The notes beneath the pieces were generated by a model. That model was not told the DNA's origin. It made no database searches and saw nothing but the letters and a program-made list of their open reading frames with translations. The translations under genes and the position numbers were made by a program. A stretch of DNA of 64,000 nucleotides, taken from assembly GCA_905233945.1 (NCBI GenBank), contig CAJOFY010000018.1, forward strand, positions 1-64,000, given 5' to 3'. Numbering within the stretch: position 1 is the first letter of the stretch; every line of letters starts with the position of its first letter. This DNA is from an uncultured bacterium (GTDB lineage Bacteria > UBP6 > UBA1177). Below, piece by piece: positions 25,129 through 33,518 of this stretch.

Positions 25129-26229
25129 TTATTTTTTCTTTTTGTCTGTGTAGGAAAAAGCTGTTCCGCTCTTCTTGACGATGATTTTTCCGTCGGTTTT
25201 GTCTGAGAAAAATCCCGCTTTGACGAGCGCGGTCAGGATCCCTGAACGCTGTTTCGTACCGATGACCATGTCGGAAATCTCCATCGTTTTCTTCGCGAAA
25301 CCGTCTTTGGTTTTTGTCATCTCGCGGCAGTTCGAGATCGTTGCGCCGCTTGCACCCGCCGACATCGCCGCGTCAAGCATTTCCTTGGACTGTGTGTCGT
25401 TGCAGACGAGCATGATGTTCTCGAGGTCGGTCATATAGGTGCGCTCGACCGCGTTTTTGGCGTTGAGAGTTCTTTTTCTCCACTCTGTGCCGCCCTGGAT
25501 CGAGTCGATCACGCTTATTATCTGGCCCATGCTTGCAGCTGCACGGTTCGCTCCGAAGAAGGTCTTCGTGTCTAAAGTAGCCATGCTGACCGGGTATGAG
25601 AAGATGAATCCCATGCCGGGACGGTCAAGGTGTCCGCCTTCGATGAGAAGATCCATCATTCCTTCTGTGTCGTGGTTCGCGACAACGATGTTTATCGTCT
25701 CTTTTTCAGCGGGGATCGTGATCCTGATGAGTCCCATTCTGTCGCGGATCCCGCCGCCGATGCCGTAGGAGATCATCGGAACGCTCGAGCCTTTGTCGAT
25801 CGCGGTTTTGGCAAGGGCAAGGCCTCTTCCGCGCTGAGTGATGGCGCAGATCCCCATATAATTCGACTGTTTGCTTTCAAGCGAGAAGTTGAATCCGTCG
25901 AAATTCTCGTTGTTTTCGCTGCTTTCGATGAGAACTGCCGGTTCTGTGAATATCGAGCCTCGTCCTTCCTGCGAGAGGTCGGCAGCGTAGACTATTTTGT
26001 CGAAAACTTCTTTTTCTTTCTCGACCGGAACATAGAAATGGTATGTTTCGAGCATATTTTCGGCAATGCCCTTGCGGTTGAAGAACCAGTGCTTGTCTGT
26101 GGAAACAATAGAGCTGCTGCGCTGTGCAATGTAGTCGTCAATGCCGCATTCTTTCAGGGCTTCGACGATTTTCGGCGAGATGTTCTTGTAAACGCTGCAA
26201 GTGAATTTCGCTATATTCGTGAATTTCAT
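25129..26229 (-). CDS. Tandem PII-like protein paired with DUF1538
   Basis: A 366-residue soluble protein that reads as three consecutive GlnB/PII-like units. The first ends in EGRGSIFTEPAVLIES. The second contains AITQRGRGLALAKTAIDKG, IRITIPAEKE and LLIEGGHLDRPGMGFIFSYP. The third covers about residues 270-366. PII proteins sense nucleotides or 2-oxoglutarate and control transporters and enzymes by binding them. The gene overlaps the DUF1538 gene by one base (TAATG), which points to a regulatory subunit of that membrane protein. PII-like genes beside DUF1538 genes occur in other bacteria; the three-unit form is what I infer here. Confidence 0.7.
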   Translation of the reverse strand: MKFTNIAKFTCSVYKNISPKIVEALKECGIDDYIAQRSSSIVSTDKHWFFNRKGIAENMLETYHFYVPVEKEKEVFDKIVYAADLSQEGRGSIFTEPAVLIESSENNENFDGFNFSLESKQSNYMGICAITQRGRGLALAKTAIDKGSSVPMISYGIGGGIRDRMGLIRITIPAEKETINIVVANHDTEGMMDLLIEGGHLDRPGMGFIFSYPVSMATLDTKTFFGANRAAASMGQIISVIDSIQGGTEWRKRTLNAKNAVERTYMTDLENIMLVCNDTQSKEMLDAAMSAGASGATISNCREMTKTKDGFAKKTMEISDMVIGTKQRSGILTALVKAGFFSDKTDGKIIVKKSGTAFSYTDKKKK

Positions 26230-28142
26230 TATCTGCCTCCATTGGTTGCGTTATGCATTTTCTTCGCCTTGCGGCTCGCGCTGATCCCCATGAGAAGAAC
26301 GGCGAGGATCGGGCAGGCAGAAGCCATGCTGAGGATGCCGAAACCTTCGACAACGCCTTCAACTCTCGCGCCGAGTCCGAGACCCATTGCAAGAACGAGC
26401 GGGACCGTGACAGGACCGGTGGTAACGCCCGCGCTGTCCCAGCCGATGTTGACATACTGCTCATCCGAGATCGCTGTAAGAACAAGGAGAATCAGGTAGG
26501 ACGGAACGAGCATCCAGAAAATCTGAATGTTCCAGATGATCTTTACCGCTCCGAGTGCGATCCCGAGACCGACTCCGAATGCAACTGCGTAGATGAGTGT
26601 CGTCTTTTTGAAAGTACCGACAGAAAGTTCCTCGACTTTCATACCGAGCGCGTTGAGAGCAGGTTCGGCGAGTGTTGCTCCGAAGCCCATTATGAAGGCG
26701 AAAAGGATAACTATCAGGTATCCGCCGCTGCCTCCGTTCTTGCCGAAAATGGGGCCTATCTGCGGGATGTAGCGGTAGATTTTCTTAGGTTCGTCGTAGT
26801 TTTTCTCAACAAACGGGATCTGCGAATATTTGTTTTCACCCTCTTTTTTGAAGAAGAACTCGTTGACTTCGCCTTCAGGAGTGATCGACTTCTGAACGAT
26901 AGCCTTGTCGAAGTTGTGCATCGTCTCCTGACTGTCACTCAGTTCTATCGCGCTGAAAGATGCCGGAAGTCTTGATCCTACCTGTGTTCCGATCTTGGAA
27001 AGGCCGTATTCCATGCCGATCCCGAAAAGTCCCATTCCGAGGATCGAAATGAAGATACCGAGGAAGATCTCGTCCTTTTTCGGGAGTTTTTCGCGGAGAA
27101 GAACGACGAAAACGAGAAGAATGAATATCGTGAGCGGAAGGATCGCCTTTGCAGCTTCGAAGAATTTGTCACTTGCGACATTGACGAGGTTTATTGCCTC
27201 TTCGACTTTGTCGCTTGCCGAAAGAGCCGCTTCAGTGAACTGCTGCTTGACGGCTTCGAATCTCTCTTCTGTTCCGACTATCTGAAGCGCTTTCGCATGG
27301 TTCGCGTCGCTGAAGAAATCGGTCTGCGACATAGGTTCGGGGAGGCTCATGTTGAGCGCCGCTCCGAAAATGTAGACTGCCAAAATCGGGAACGCACTGG
27401 CAAGAGTTACGACACCGAAACCCATCGAATCGCTGTCTTCGCCGCCCACAGTCCTGCAGATACCGATACCGAGAGCAAGAACAAGAGGAACCGTTACCGG
27501 GCCTGTCGTTACAGCGCCGCAGTCCCACGCCAAACCTGTTATGTAAAGCAGGTTCTGGTCAAAAACGCCCCAGACCGTGAAGAGAAGAAGGAGCGGAATG
27601 ACTATTAAAATAAAGGGTTTGAGCGAGATCGACTTCATGAATCTGAGCATACCGGCGATAACCGCGATGCCGACGCCTATTCCGACAAAAGCTACAAGAT
27701 ATTCGGCTTTCTGGTTCAGCATCACGAAAAGTAAAGGCGCTTCCCACGGCTTTACGAAAGAGCCGTTCGCCTTTAAGATCGCGATCGAAGGCTCAGCGTA
27801 AGTCGCTCCGAAACCGAGGATGAAACTGAACGCGATGATCGTGAAAAGTCCGCTTTTTAGCGGCAGTTTGATACCCAGAATTTCGCCGAGCGGCATGATC
27901 CCGAGGAAAAGACCTTCAAGGAAGAAAGCCAGACCTAAGATGACAAGTCCGATACCGACCGAAATGACGCCGGCTTCATAAATCGGCATACCGAGGATCA
28001 TTGACTGGAAAAGGATGAGGTAGATAACTACCGGAAGAACCGAGACGAGCTGTTCTTTGAGCTTGTCCTTGCAGAAGCCGAGCAGCATCATCAGAGACTG
28101 TTTCAACGGAATTTTGAGTTTTTCCTGTTTGTTGGATGACAT
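26229..28142 (-). CDS. DUF1538 membrane protein with internal duplication
   Basis: A 637-residue integral membrane protein with two DUF1538 (PF07556) halves. Matching landmarks appear twice: FILGFGATYAEPSIAIL / FIMGFGATLAEPALNAL, and DCGAVTTGPVTVPLVLALG / DSAGVTTGPVTVPLVLAMG. The conserved TTGPVTVP and GATxAEP motifs in membrane segments suggest a transporter or channel pore; the substrate is unknown. A large soluble insertion separates the halves. The ATG at 28142 follows GGGAG; an upstream ATG at 28166 has no ribosome-binding site. It is the first gene of an operon with the PII-like and LRR genes. Confidence 0.87.
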   Translation of the reverse strand: MSSNKQEKLKIPLKQSLMMLLGFCKDKLKEQLVSVLPVVIYLILFQSMILGMPIYEAGVISVGIGLVILGLAFFLEGLFLGIMPLGEILGIKLPLKSGLFTIIAFSFILGFGATYAEPSIAILKANGSFVKPWEAPLLFVMLNQKAEYLVAFVGIGVGIAVIAGMLRFMKSISLKPFILIVIPLLLLFTVWGVFDQNLLYITGLAWDCGAVTTGPVTVPLVLALGIGICRTVGGEDSDSMGFGVVTLASAFPILAVYIFGAALNMSLPEPMSQTDFFSDANHAKALQIVGTEERFEAVKQQFTEAALSASDKVEEAINLVNVASDKFFEAAKAILPLTIFILLVFVVLLREKLPKKDEIFLGIFISILGMGLFGIGMEYGLSKIGTQVGSRLPASFSAIELSDSQETMHNFDKAIVQKSITPEGEVNEFFFKKEGENKYSQIPFVEKNYDEPKKIYRYIPQIGPIFGKNGGSGGYLIVILFAFIMGFGATLAEPALNALGMKVEELSVGTFKKTTLIYAVAFGVGLGIALGAVKIIWNIQIFWMLVPSYLILLVLTAISDEQYVNIGWDSAGVTTGPVTVPLVLAMGLGLGARVEGVVEGFGILSMASACPILAVLLMGISASRKAKKMHNATNGGR

Positions 28143-28176
28143 TTTTTTCTCCCTAAAAGTTCCCAAAAGGCGGGCG

Positions 28177-28204
28177 ATTATACGCGAAAACCGGCTGAGT
28201 TCAA
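28177..28204 (-). promoter_or_regulatory. Promoter for the DUF1538-PII operon
   Basis: Minus strand TTGAAC, 16 bp, TATAAT. Confidence 0.6.
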
Positions 28205-28224
28205 AAAAACTGCAAATTTACGGA

Positions 28225-29121
28225 TCATTTTAAAATGACAACAAGCGAAAGAACCGCTGTCCAGAGCGGAATAAAAAGGAATTTCCACTCTCTTTCGGCT
28301 GCGAAAAAAACGGAAAGAGCCGCCGCCGCTGCCGGAATAGAGATCAGAATGTAGTCCAGAGCAAAGAAATTGTTTGAACGGGAAAGAAAAATTTCTGCCA
28401 GAACAATTGCGGCAGCTGACGGGACAAAAAGGAAAAACCGTGTCTTTTTGTCACTTTGTTTGATGAAACCGGTTATTTCTCCGGCAAAGGCAATCGCGGT
28501 GAGAAGTGCGAAAAGCGAAATATAGTAAAGGCTGTAGGCGATGTGATCGGCAAATCCTGAGGGTAAATGCGAAAACGACGGATGATCCGGATTTACCGCA
28601 AACCACGAAAAACCGAGGCAGAAAAACGAAGAATAGAGCGAAAGAGCGGCTGTCAGAGCAGATTTGATCAGATTCCCGGAGAGGATCAGAGCCAGAGCAA
28701 ACGATCCGATAAGAAGCATCAGAAGCTCCGGAAACATCGGCCAGTTGTATTCGTGCGAAGCGAGGAGAGTCGCCATGTTGCCCAGAACCTGCATCGGGGA
28801 AACCGGGTTTATGAAGTTCAGATGCCACTTGTGTCCGACGAAAACAGAATAGAGAAGGGGAATGTAGGTCAAAAATCCTCCGAGTGCCAAAACAGGCAGA
28901 TCCTTGTTCTTTACCTTCAGCAAGTACTTGAAATTTATTACGAAAAACATCATGACACAGTTGAACCACGAAAGCTGCATTGTGTAAATTGCAACCATCG
29001 ATTCTCCCATTTCGACGGTGATACGGATCAAAATCAGGATTTGATAGCAGAAAAATGCCGCAAGAAGCGGGAGTGTGTTTATTTTTGCGACGGTGCGCTT
29101 AAAAAATTCAGCAATTTTCAT
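28225..29121 (-). CDS. Polytopic membrane protein of unknown function
   Basis: A 298-residue protein with about eight hydrophobic segments, a short cytoplasmic N-terminus and no signature I can name. His and Trp residues in loops (FVGHKWHLNF, NPDHPSFSHLPSGF) could line an external face. The gene overlaps the end of fmt by 14 bases, so it is the last member of the rpoN-ptsN-purL-fmt transcription unit. The product may be a transporter or an enzyme acting in the membrane; neither is supported directly. Confidence 0.7.
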   Translation of the reverse strand: MKIAEFFKRTVAKINTLPLLAAFFCYQILILIRITVEMGESMVAIYTMQLSWFNCVMMFFVINFKYLLKVKNKDLPVLALGGFLTYIPLLYSVFVGHKWHLNFINPVSPMQVLGNMATLLASHEYNWPMFPELLMLLIGSFALALILSGNLIKSALTAALSLYSSFFCLGFSWFAVNPDHPSFSHLPSGFADHIAYSLYYISLFALLTAIAFAGEITGFIKQSDKKTRFFLFVPSAAAIVLAEIFLSRSNNFFALDYILISIPAAAAALSVFFAAEREWKFLFIPLWTAVLSLVVILK

Positions 29122-30043
29122 TATTTGAAGAAAAAATTTCTCCTTGAACCGGTTTATATCCGTTGATAAATTCGGCCGCTTTCATCGAATTTTTTCCGGC
29201 AGGTTTAAGTTCTGTAATCTTTATCCCGCCGTTTTTGCACGCAACAACGATTCCGCTTTTGGAAACTTCAACAATTTCTCCCGGATTGCCGCCGCAGTTT
29301 TTAACGAATTCGGCTTTTTCAATGCCGATGATGTTTCCGCGGAAAATTGCACGGACTCCCGGTTCATAAGTTAATGCCCTGATTTTGTTGAATAGAACTC
29401 TTGCATCGCACCTGAAATCAAGCCACATGTCCGATTTTTGGATCATATTCGTGAAAACAGGCTCTCCCTGCTGCGGAACCCGCTCTAGAGTTCCTTTTTC
29501 GATTTTTTCCCAGTTTTTTTCAAGCAGTTCAAGCGAAAGATTTGTCAGTTTTTCAAAAAGCGATGTCGCATTGTCGTTTTCTGAGACGGCACAATCGGCT
29601 GAAAGAACCACGTCTCCGCTGTCGAGTTCTTCATCCATCACCATGACCGAAGTTCCGCTCACCGCATCACCGTTCAGCAAAGCGGTATTTACCGGAGTCG
29701 AGCCGCGGTACTTCGGCAGAAGCGAGAAATGGACATTGAGCGGATAAAGTTTGGGAATATCAAGAATCCGTTTCGGCAGAATCTGCCCGTAAGCTACAAC
29801 AAAAAGCAGGTCCGAAGCAAAATTTTTCATTATTTCGAACGCCTTTTCCGACTTCGACCAGAGCGTATGAACCTCAAGACCGAGTTCGAGCGCCCGTTTT
29901 TTTACAGGAGTCGGTTCAAGTTTCTTGCCGCGCCCGCGGATTTTGTCCTTCTGGGTAAAAACTATGATTTCATCCGTTTTTTCTGCACAAAAATTTAGAA
30001 AAGGAACGGAAATTTCGGGACTTCCCATAAAGATGATTTTCAT
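29108..30043 (-). CDS. fmt: Methionyl-tRNA formyltransferase
   Basis: Fmt formylates initiator Met-tRNA using 10-formyltetrahydrofolate. The 311-residue product begins MKIIFMGSPEISVPFLNF. It has the catalytic-region motifs PLNVHFSLLPKYRGSTPVNTALLNGD (Asn and His) and SGTSVMVMDEELDSGDVV (Asp), followed by the C-terminal tRNA-binding domain. The ATG at 30043 is preferred, since it gives the canonical N-terminus; a TTG four codons upstream directly abuts the purL stop. Length is normal. Confidence 0.94.
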   Translation of the reverse strand: MKIIFMGSPEISVPFLNFCAEKTDEIIVFTQKDKIRGRGKKLEPTPVKKRALELGLEVHTLWSKSEKAFEIMKNFASDLLFVVAYGQILPKRILDIPKLYPLNVHFSLLPKYRGSTPVNTALLNGDAVSGTSVMVMDEELDSGDVVLSADCAVSENDNATSLFEKLTNLSLELLEKNWEKIEKGTLERVPQQGEPVFTNMIQKSDMWLDFRCDARVLFNKIRALTYEPGVRAIFRGNIIGIEKAEFVKNCGGNPGEIVEVSKSGIVVACKNGGIKITELKPAGKNSMKAAEFINGYKPVQGEIFSSNNENC

Positions 30044-30055
30044 TTTTCTTTTCAA

Positions 30056-33000
30056 CTATTTCATTTTGTTCATCAACCCTTTCCAACTCTTTTTGAGCTC
30101 GGCAACATCAAGATCTGCGACGCTTTCGTCCTTGAGACCGTTGATCTTGAGGAATGTTCCTGAAGTTACTTCGCCGATTTCAGCACAGTCGCAGTCTTTC
30201 ATAACCTGTTTGAATAATTCAACATTCTCCGGTTTTACCGAAACAAGGATCCTGCCGTTCGACTCACTAAAAAGAAGGGTGTCGTTTCTTGTGACATCGT
30301 TTGATTTTATCATCTTTTTAAGGTCGATTTTCGCTCCGAAATTACCTGCAAATGCCGATTCGGCAACTGCAATAGCGAAACCGCCGTCAGAAAGGTCGTG
30401 AGCGCTTGCGACAAGCCCCTGCTTCATTGCTTCGTGGAGAGCGCGGTAACTCTTCATGAATTTCGCGGAATCGACTTTCGGGACAAATCCTTCGTGTTTT
30501 ATGCCGTGATAGAGGTAATATTCACTGCCGCCGAGTTCGTCTTTTGTCTCACCAATGAGGAAAATTTTGTCGTTTTCGTGTTTGAAATCCATCGTGACCA
30601 TCTTTTCGACATCGTCCATCTTCGAAATCAATGTGAAAAGAAGTGTCGGCGGAATGGAGATCTTGTTTTTGCCGCTGCCGTAGTCGTTGTGCATGCTGTC
30701 CTTACCGCTGATGAGCGGGATCGCATACTCTGTGCAGTATTTGTAAAGCGCTTTGTTGGAGCGGACAAGCTGGGCGAGTTTCTCTTTTCCGTCGGGATTT
30801 TTTTCTTCGTCATAAATCGGATCAGGCCAGCAGAAGTTGTCGAGACCGCTCATGAAATCGGGGTCTGCGCCAACGCATACAGCATTTCTGACAGCTTCGT
30901 CGATAACGCTTGCCGTCATGTGATAGCAGTCAAGGTCGCTGAAAGAAGGCTTGATTCCGTGGGAAACGACGATCGCGTTTTTCTTGAACGGAGAAACTCT
31001 GAGAACACCGGCATCGCTCGGTCCGTCGTGTTCCGCGCCGCAGAAAGGCTTGCCCGCGCTTCTTCCCTGGACTTCGTGGTCGTATTGTCTTACCCAGTCC
31101 TCTTTCGAAGCGATGTTGACGCGTCCTATCATGTCAAGCAGAATATGGTTAAGGTTGCTTTTTTCAGCCGGAATAAACTCTTTTTCAGGCTGTCTTTCGC
31201 GGAAATTCCAAAGGGCGTCAAGATGATATTTCGGGTTTCCTTTGTGGAGGAATTCCATTTCAAGGTAAGCAGCTTTGATGTCGTTGTAGTAGATTTCAAG
31301 ATATCCGGTGTTAGTGTATTCGCCGACAATCGTGATTTCGACTTCGTGGATATCGGCGATTTTCTTGAGTTCGTCGTATTTTTCTTTCGGAACCGAAAGG
31401 GTCATGCGCTCCTGAGCCTCGGAAATAAAGATTTCCCACGGCTGAAGGCCCTGATATTTAAGCGGAACTTTCTCGAGATAAACTTTCGCGCCGCCTGTAT
31501 CCTGCGCCATTTCGCCGACACTTGAGCTGAGTCCGCCCGCGCCGTTGTCCGTTATTGCGTTGAAAAGGTCTTTGTCACGCGCTTCAAGAATGAAGTCGAG
31601 CATTCTCTTCTGAACGATAGCGTCACCGATCTGGACTGCCGTGACGGGGCTTCCTTCGTGAAGTTCCTCGCTGCTGAATGTCGCGCCATGGATTCCGTCC
31701 TTGCCGACTCTTCCGCCCGACATGATGATAAGGTCGCCTGCCTTCGCCTCTTTTTTCCAAGAAGGTTTGCCGTTGAGCTCCATCGGCATGAGTCCGCCTG
31801 TTCCGCAGAAGACGAGCGGTTTGCCGAGATAACGGTTGTCGAAGTAAATAGAACCGTTTACGACCGGAATCCCGCTTTCGTTGCCGCCGTCTTTTACGCC
31901 TCTGTGGACTCCTCTGAAAATTCTTCCCGGATGAAGCAGTTTTTCAGGGATCTCACCGCGGAAGAACGGGCTTGCAAAGCAGAAAACATCTGTGTTGAGA
32001 ATAGGTTTCGCACCCATTCCGCAGCCGATGATGTCGCGGTTTACGCCGACGATCCCGGTGAGTGCGCCGCCGTAGGGATCAAGTGCGCTCGGAGAATTGT
32101 GTGTCTCGACTTTCATCGCGAAAAGTGTGTCGTCATCGATCTGGACGATCCCCGCGTTGTCATCGAAAACCGATTTTATCCACGGTTTGCTTTCAAGCAT
32201 GTCGGTCGTGGTCTTTTTGATGCACGATTTGTAGAGGGATTGGATCTCCTCGTTTTTATCGCTGACTTTGTCCACATATTTGATGTCGGCGGCAAAAATT
32301 TTGTGCTTGCAGTGTTCGCTCCAGGTCTGCGCGAAAACTTCGACCTCGCAGTCGGTAGCTTCCGCCGACATTCCGTGCGCGACTCTTTCCTTGATGACAT
32401 CCTCGCGTCTGAAGTAGTCGCGGATCGCCTTCATCTCGTCGATATTGAGCGCGAGGACACGCGATTTCGAAATTTTCATCAGCTCTTCGTCCGAAACGTC
32501 AAGAGCCATTTTTTCGACAACGGGCTGCGTTTTGTCAACGACTCTCGGGACTGCGTCGCCGATCCTCTGCCCTTTCTTCCACTGTTGCGCGCTGAGGATC
32601 GAATAACGCTGGATCACGCCGTTAGCAAGGAGGTCAGACGCGATTTTTTTGATTTCTTCCTCGCTGATCTTTCCGCTGATCAGATATTTTCTGCCGGAGA
32701 AAACCATGTCGTTCTCGCCGATGTGTCCGAGAAAAGTCTTGAGTCCCCAAAGTGCCGTTTTTCCTTCATTGTCGGTAACACCAGGGAGATATCCCGTCTC
32801 GACAATCCAGTCAAAAGAGTAGTTATCTGCCAGAACTTCGCGTGTTTCGAAAACCTCGGTGACCGGATCGGCCAGCACTTCCGCCGCGAACGCCGCGACC
32901 TGCTGCTGGGTCACATCTTCGCAGTCGATGAGATAGACTTTGAGCATCTTTACATCGTCGACCGTTCTGATTCCGAGATCAGTCTCGATACGTCTTTTCC

Positions 33001-33061
33001 ACGTCAGACCCTGAGCGTCCTTAACATCTTCGTTCAAACCGACTTCGACTCTGAAAACCAT
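30056..33061 (-). CDS. purL: Phosphoribosylformylglycinamidine synthase, PurS-PurL fusion
   Basis: A 1001-residue FGAM synthase, step 4 of purine synthesis. The first 170 residues look like two PurS-like halves (VGLNEDVKDAQG, then ETGYLPGVTDNEGKTALWGL), the small subunit separate in many bacteria. The rest is a PurL synthetase with QTWSEHCKHKIF, KVETHNSPSALDPYGGALTG and the second half (HDLSDGGFAIAVAES). No glutaminase (PurQ) domain follows the PurL part, so a separate PurQ must supply ammonia; none is in the window. It is 1001 residues against about 740 for small PurL. The gene sits between ptsN and fmt with short gaps. Confidence 0.9.
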   Translation of the reverse strand: MVFRVEVGLNEDVKDAQGLTWKRRIETDLGIRTVDDVKMLKVYLIDCEDVTQQQVAAFAAEVLADPVTEVFETREVLADNYSFDWIVETGYLPGVTDNEGKTALWGLKTFLGHIGENDMVFSGRKYLISGKISEEEIKKIASDLLANGVIQRYSILSAQQWKKGQRIGDAVPRVVDKTQPVVEKMALDVSDEELMKISKSRVLALNIDEMKAIRDYFRREDVIKERVAHGMSAEATDCEVEVFAQTWSEHCKHKIFAADIKYVDKVSDKNEEIQSLYKSCIKKTTTDMLESKPWIKSVFDDNAGIVQIDDDTLFAMKVETHNSPSALDPYGGALTGIVGVNRDIIGCGMGAKPILNTDVFCFASPFFRGEIPEKLLHPGRIFRGVHRGVKDGGNESGIPVVNGSIYFDNRYLGKPLVFCGTGGLMPMELNGKPSWKKEAKAGDLIIMSGGRVGKDGIHGATFSSEELHEGSPVTAVQIGDAIVQKRMLDFILEARDKDLFNAITDNGAGGLSSSVGEMAQDTGGAKVYLEKVPLKYQGLQPWEIFISEAQERMTLSVPKEKYDELKKIADIHEVEITIVGEYTNTGYLEIYYNDIKAAYLEMEFLHKGNPKYHLDALWNFRERQPEKEFIPAEKSNLNHILLDMIGRVNIASKEDWVRQYDHEVQGRSAGKPFCGAEHDGPSDAGVLRVSPFKKNAIVVSHGIKPSFSDLDCYHMTASVIDEAVRNAVCVGADPDFMSGLDNFCWPDPIYDEEKNPDGKEKLAQLVRSNKALYKYCTEYAIPLISGKDSMHNDYGSGKNKISIPPTLLFTLISKMDDVEKMVTMDFKHENDKIFLIGETKDELGGSEYYLYHGIKHEGFVPKVDSAKFMKSYRALHEAMKQGLVASAHDLSDGGFAIAVAESAFAGNFGAKIDLKKMIKSNDVTRNDTLLFSESNGRILVSVKPENVELFKQVMKDCDCAEIGEVTSGTFLKINGLKDESVADLDVAELKKSWKGLMNKMK

Positions 33062-33070
33062 GACTTCCTC

Positions 33071-33517
33071 CTATAAATTGATCAAACCTATTATTTTTTC
33101 AGGACTTTCAGCCTCGACAAGACTTTTCCGCATCTTTTCGTCGTTGCAGAGCATCGAAATGCGGCTTATCAGCTTGAGGTAAAGCAGGTTGTTCCCCTCA
33201 GGCACGATAAGAGAAAAAACAAGGCTCACGTCAATGCCGTCGCTGCTTCCGTAAGGCATCGGATCTTTCAGCGAAATAACCTGGATCACGACATTTTTCG
33301 AATCCTTGATCCGGCAGTGCGGCACCGCGACACCCTTTCCGATCCCGGTCGAGCCGTAAGTTTCGCGCTCTGTCAGGCTTTTAAGCACCGAATCTTCCGG
33401 TATTCCGGCATATTTTCCGGCGTTTCCGGCGATATATCCGAAAAGTTCCTCTTTCGTTCTTATGTCAGCGCGGCATGCGATAAATTCTTTTTTCAAAAAA
33501 TTCGCTATCTTGCACAT
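33071..33517 (-). CDS. ptsN: PTS IIA-like nitrogen regulatory protein PtsN
   Basis: A 148-residue EIIA of the fructose/nitrogen type. The phosphorylated His lies in the motif GIGKGVAVPHCRI (about residue 66). In other bacteria PtsN is phosphorylated by PtsP/PtsO and regulates potassium uptake and sigma-54-related functions rather than sugar transport. Its start is two bases from the rpoN stop, reproducing the classical rpoN-ptsN linkage, although the hpf gene that often lies between them is missing here. Confidence 0.9.
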   Translation of the reverse strand: MCKIANFLKKEFIACRADIRTKEELFGYIAGNAGKYAGIPEDSVLKSLTERETYGSTGIGKGVAVPHCRIKDSKNVVIQVISLKDPMPYGSSDGIDVSLVFSLIVPEGNNLLYLKLISRISMLCNDEKMRKSLVEAESPEKIIGLINL

Positions 33518-33518
33518 T

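Noticed and set aside
31658-33076. 472-codon open frame opposite purL, and a 375-codon one at 30398-31525
   Set aside because: Both are fully antisense to purL, whose motifs are unambiguous. The translations show no domains.
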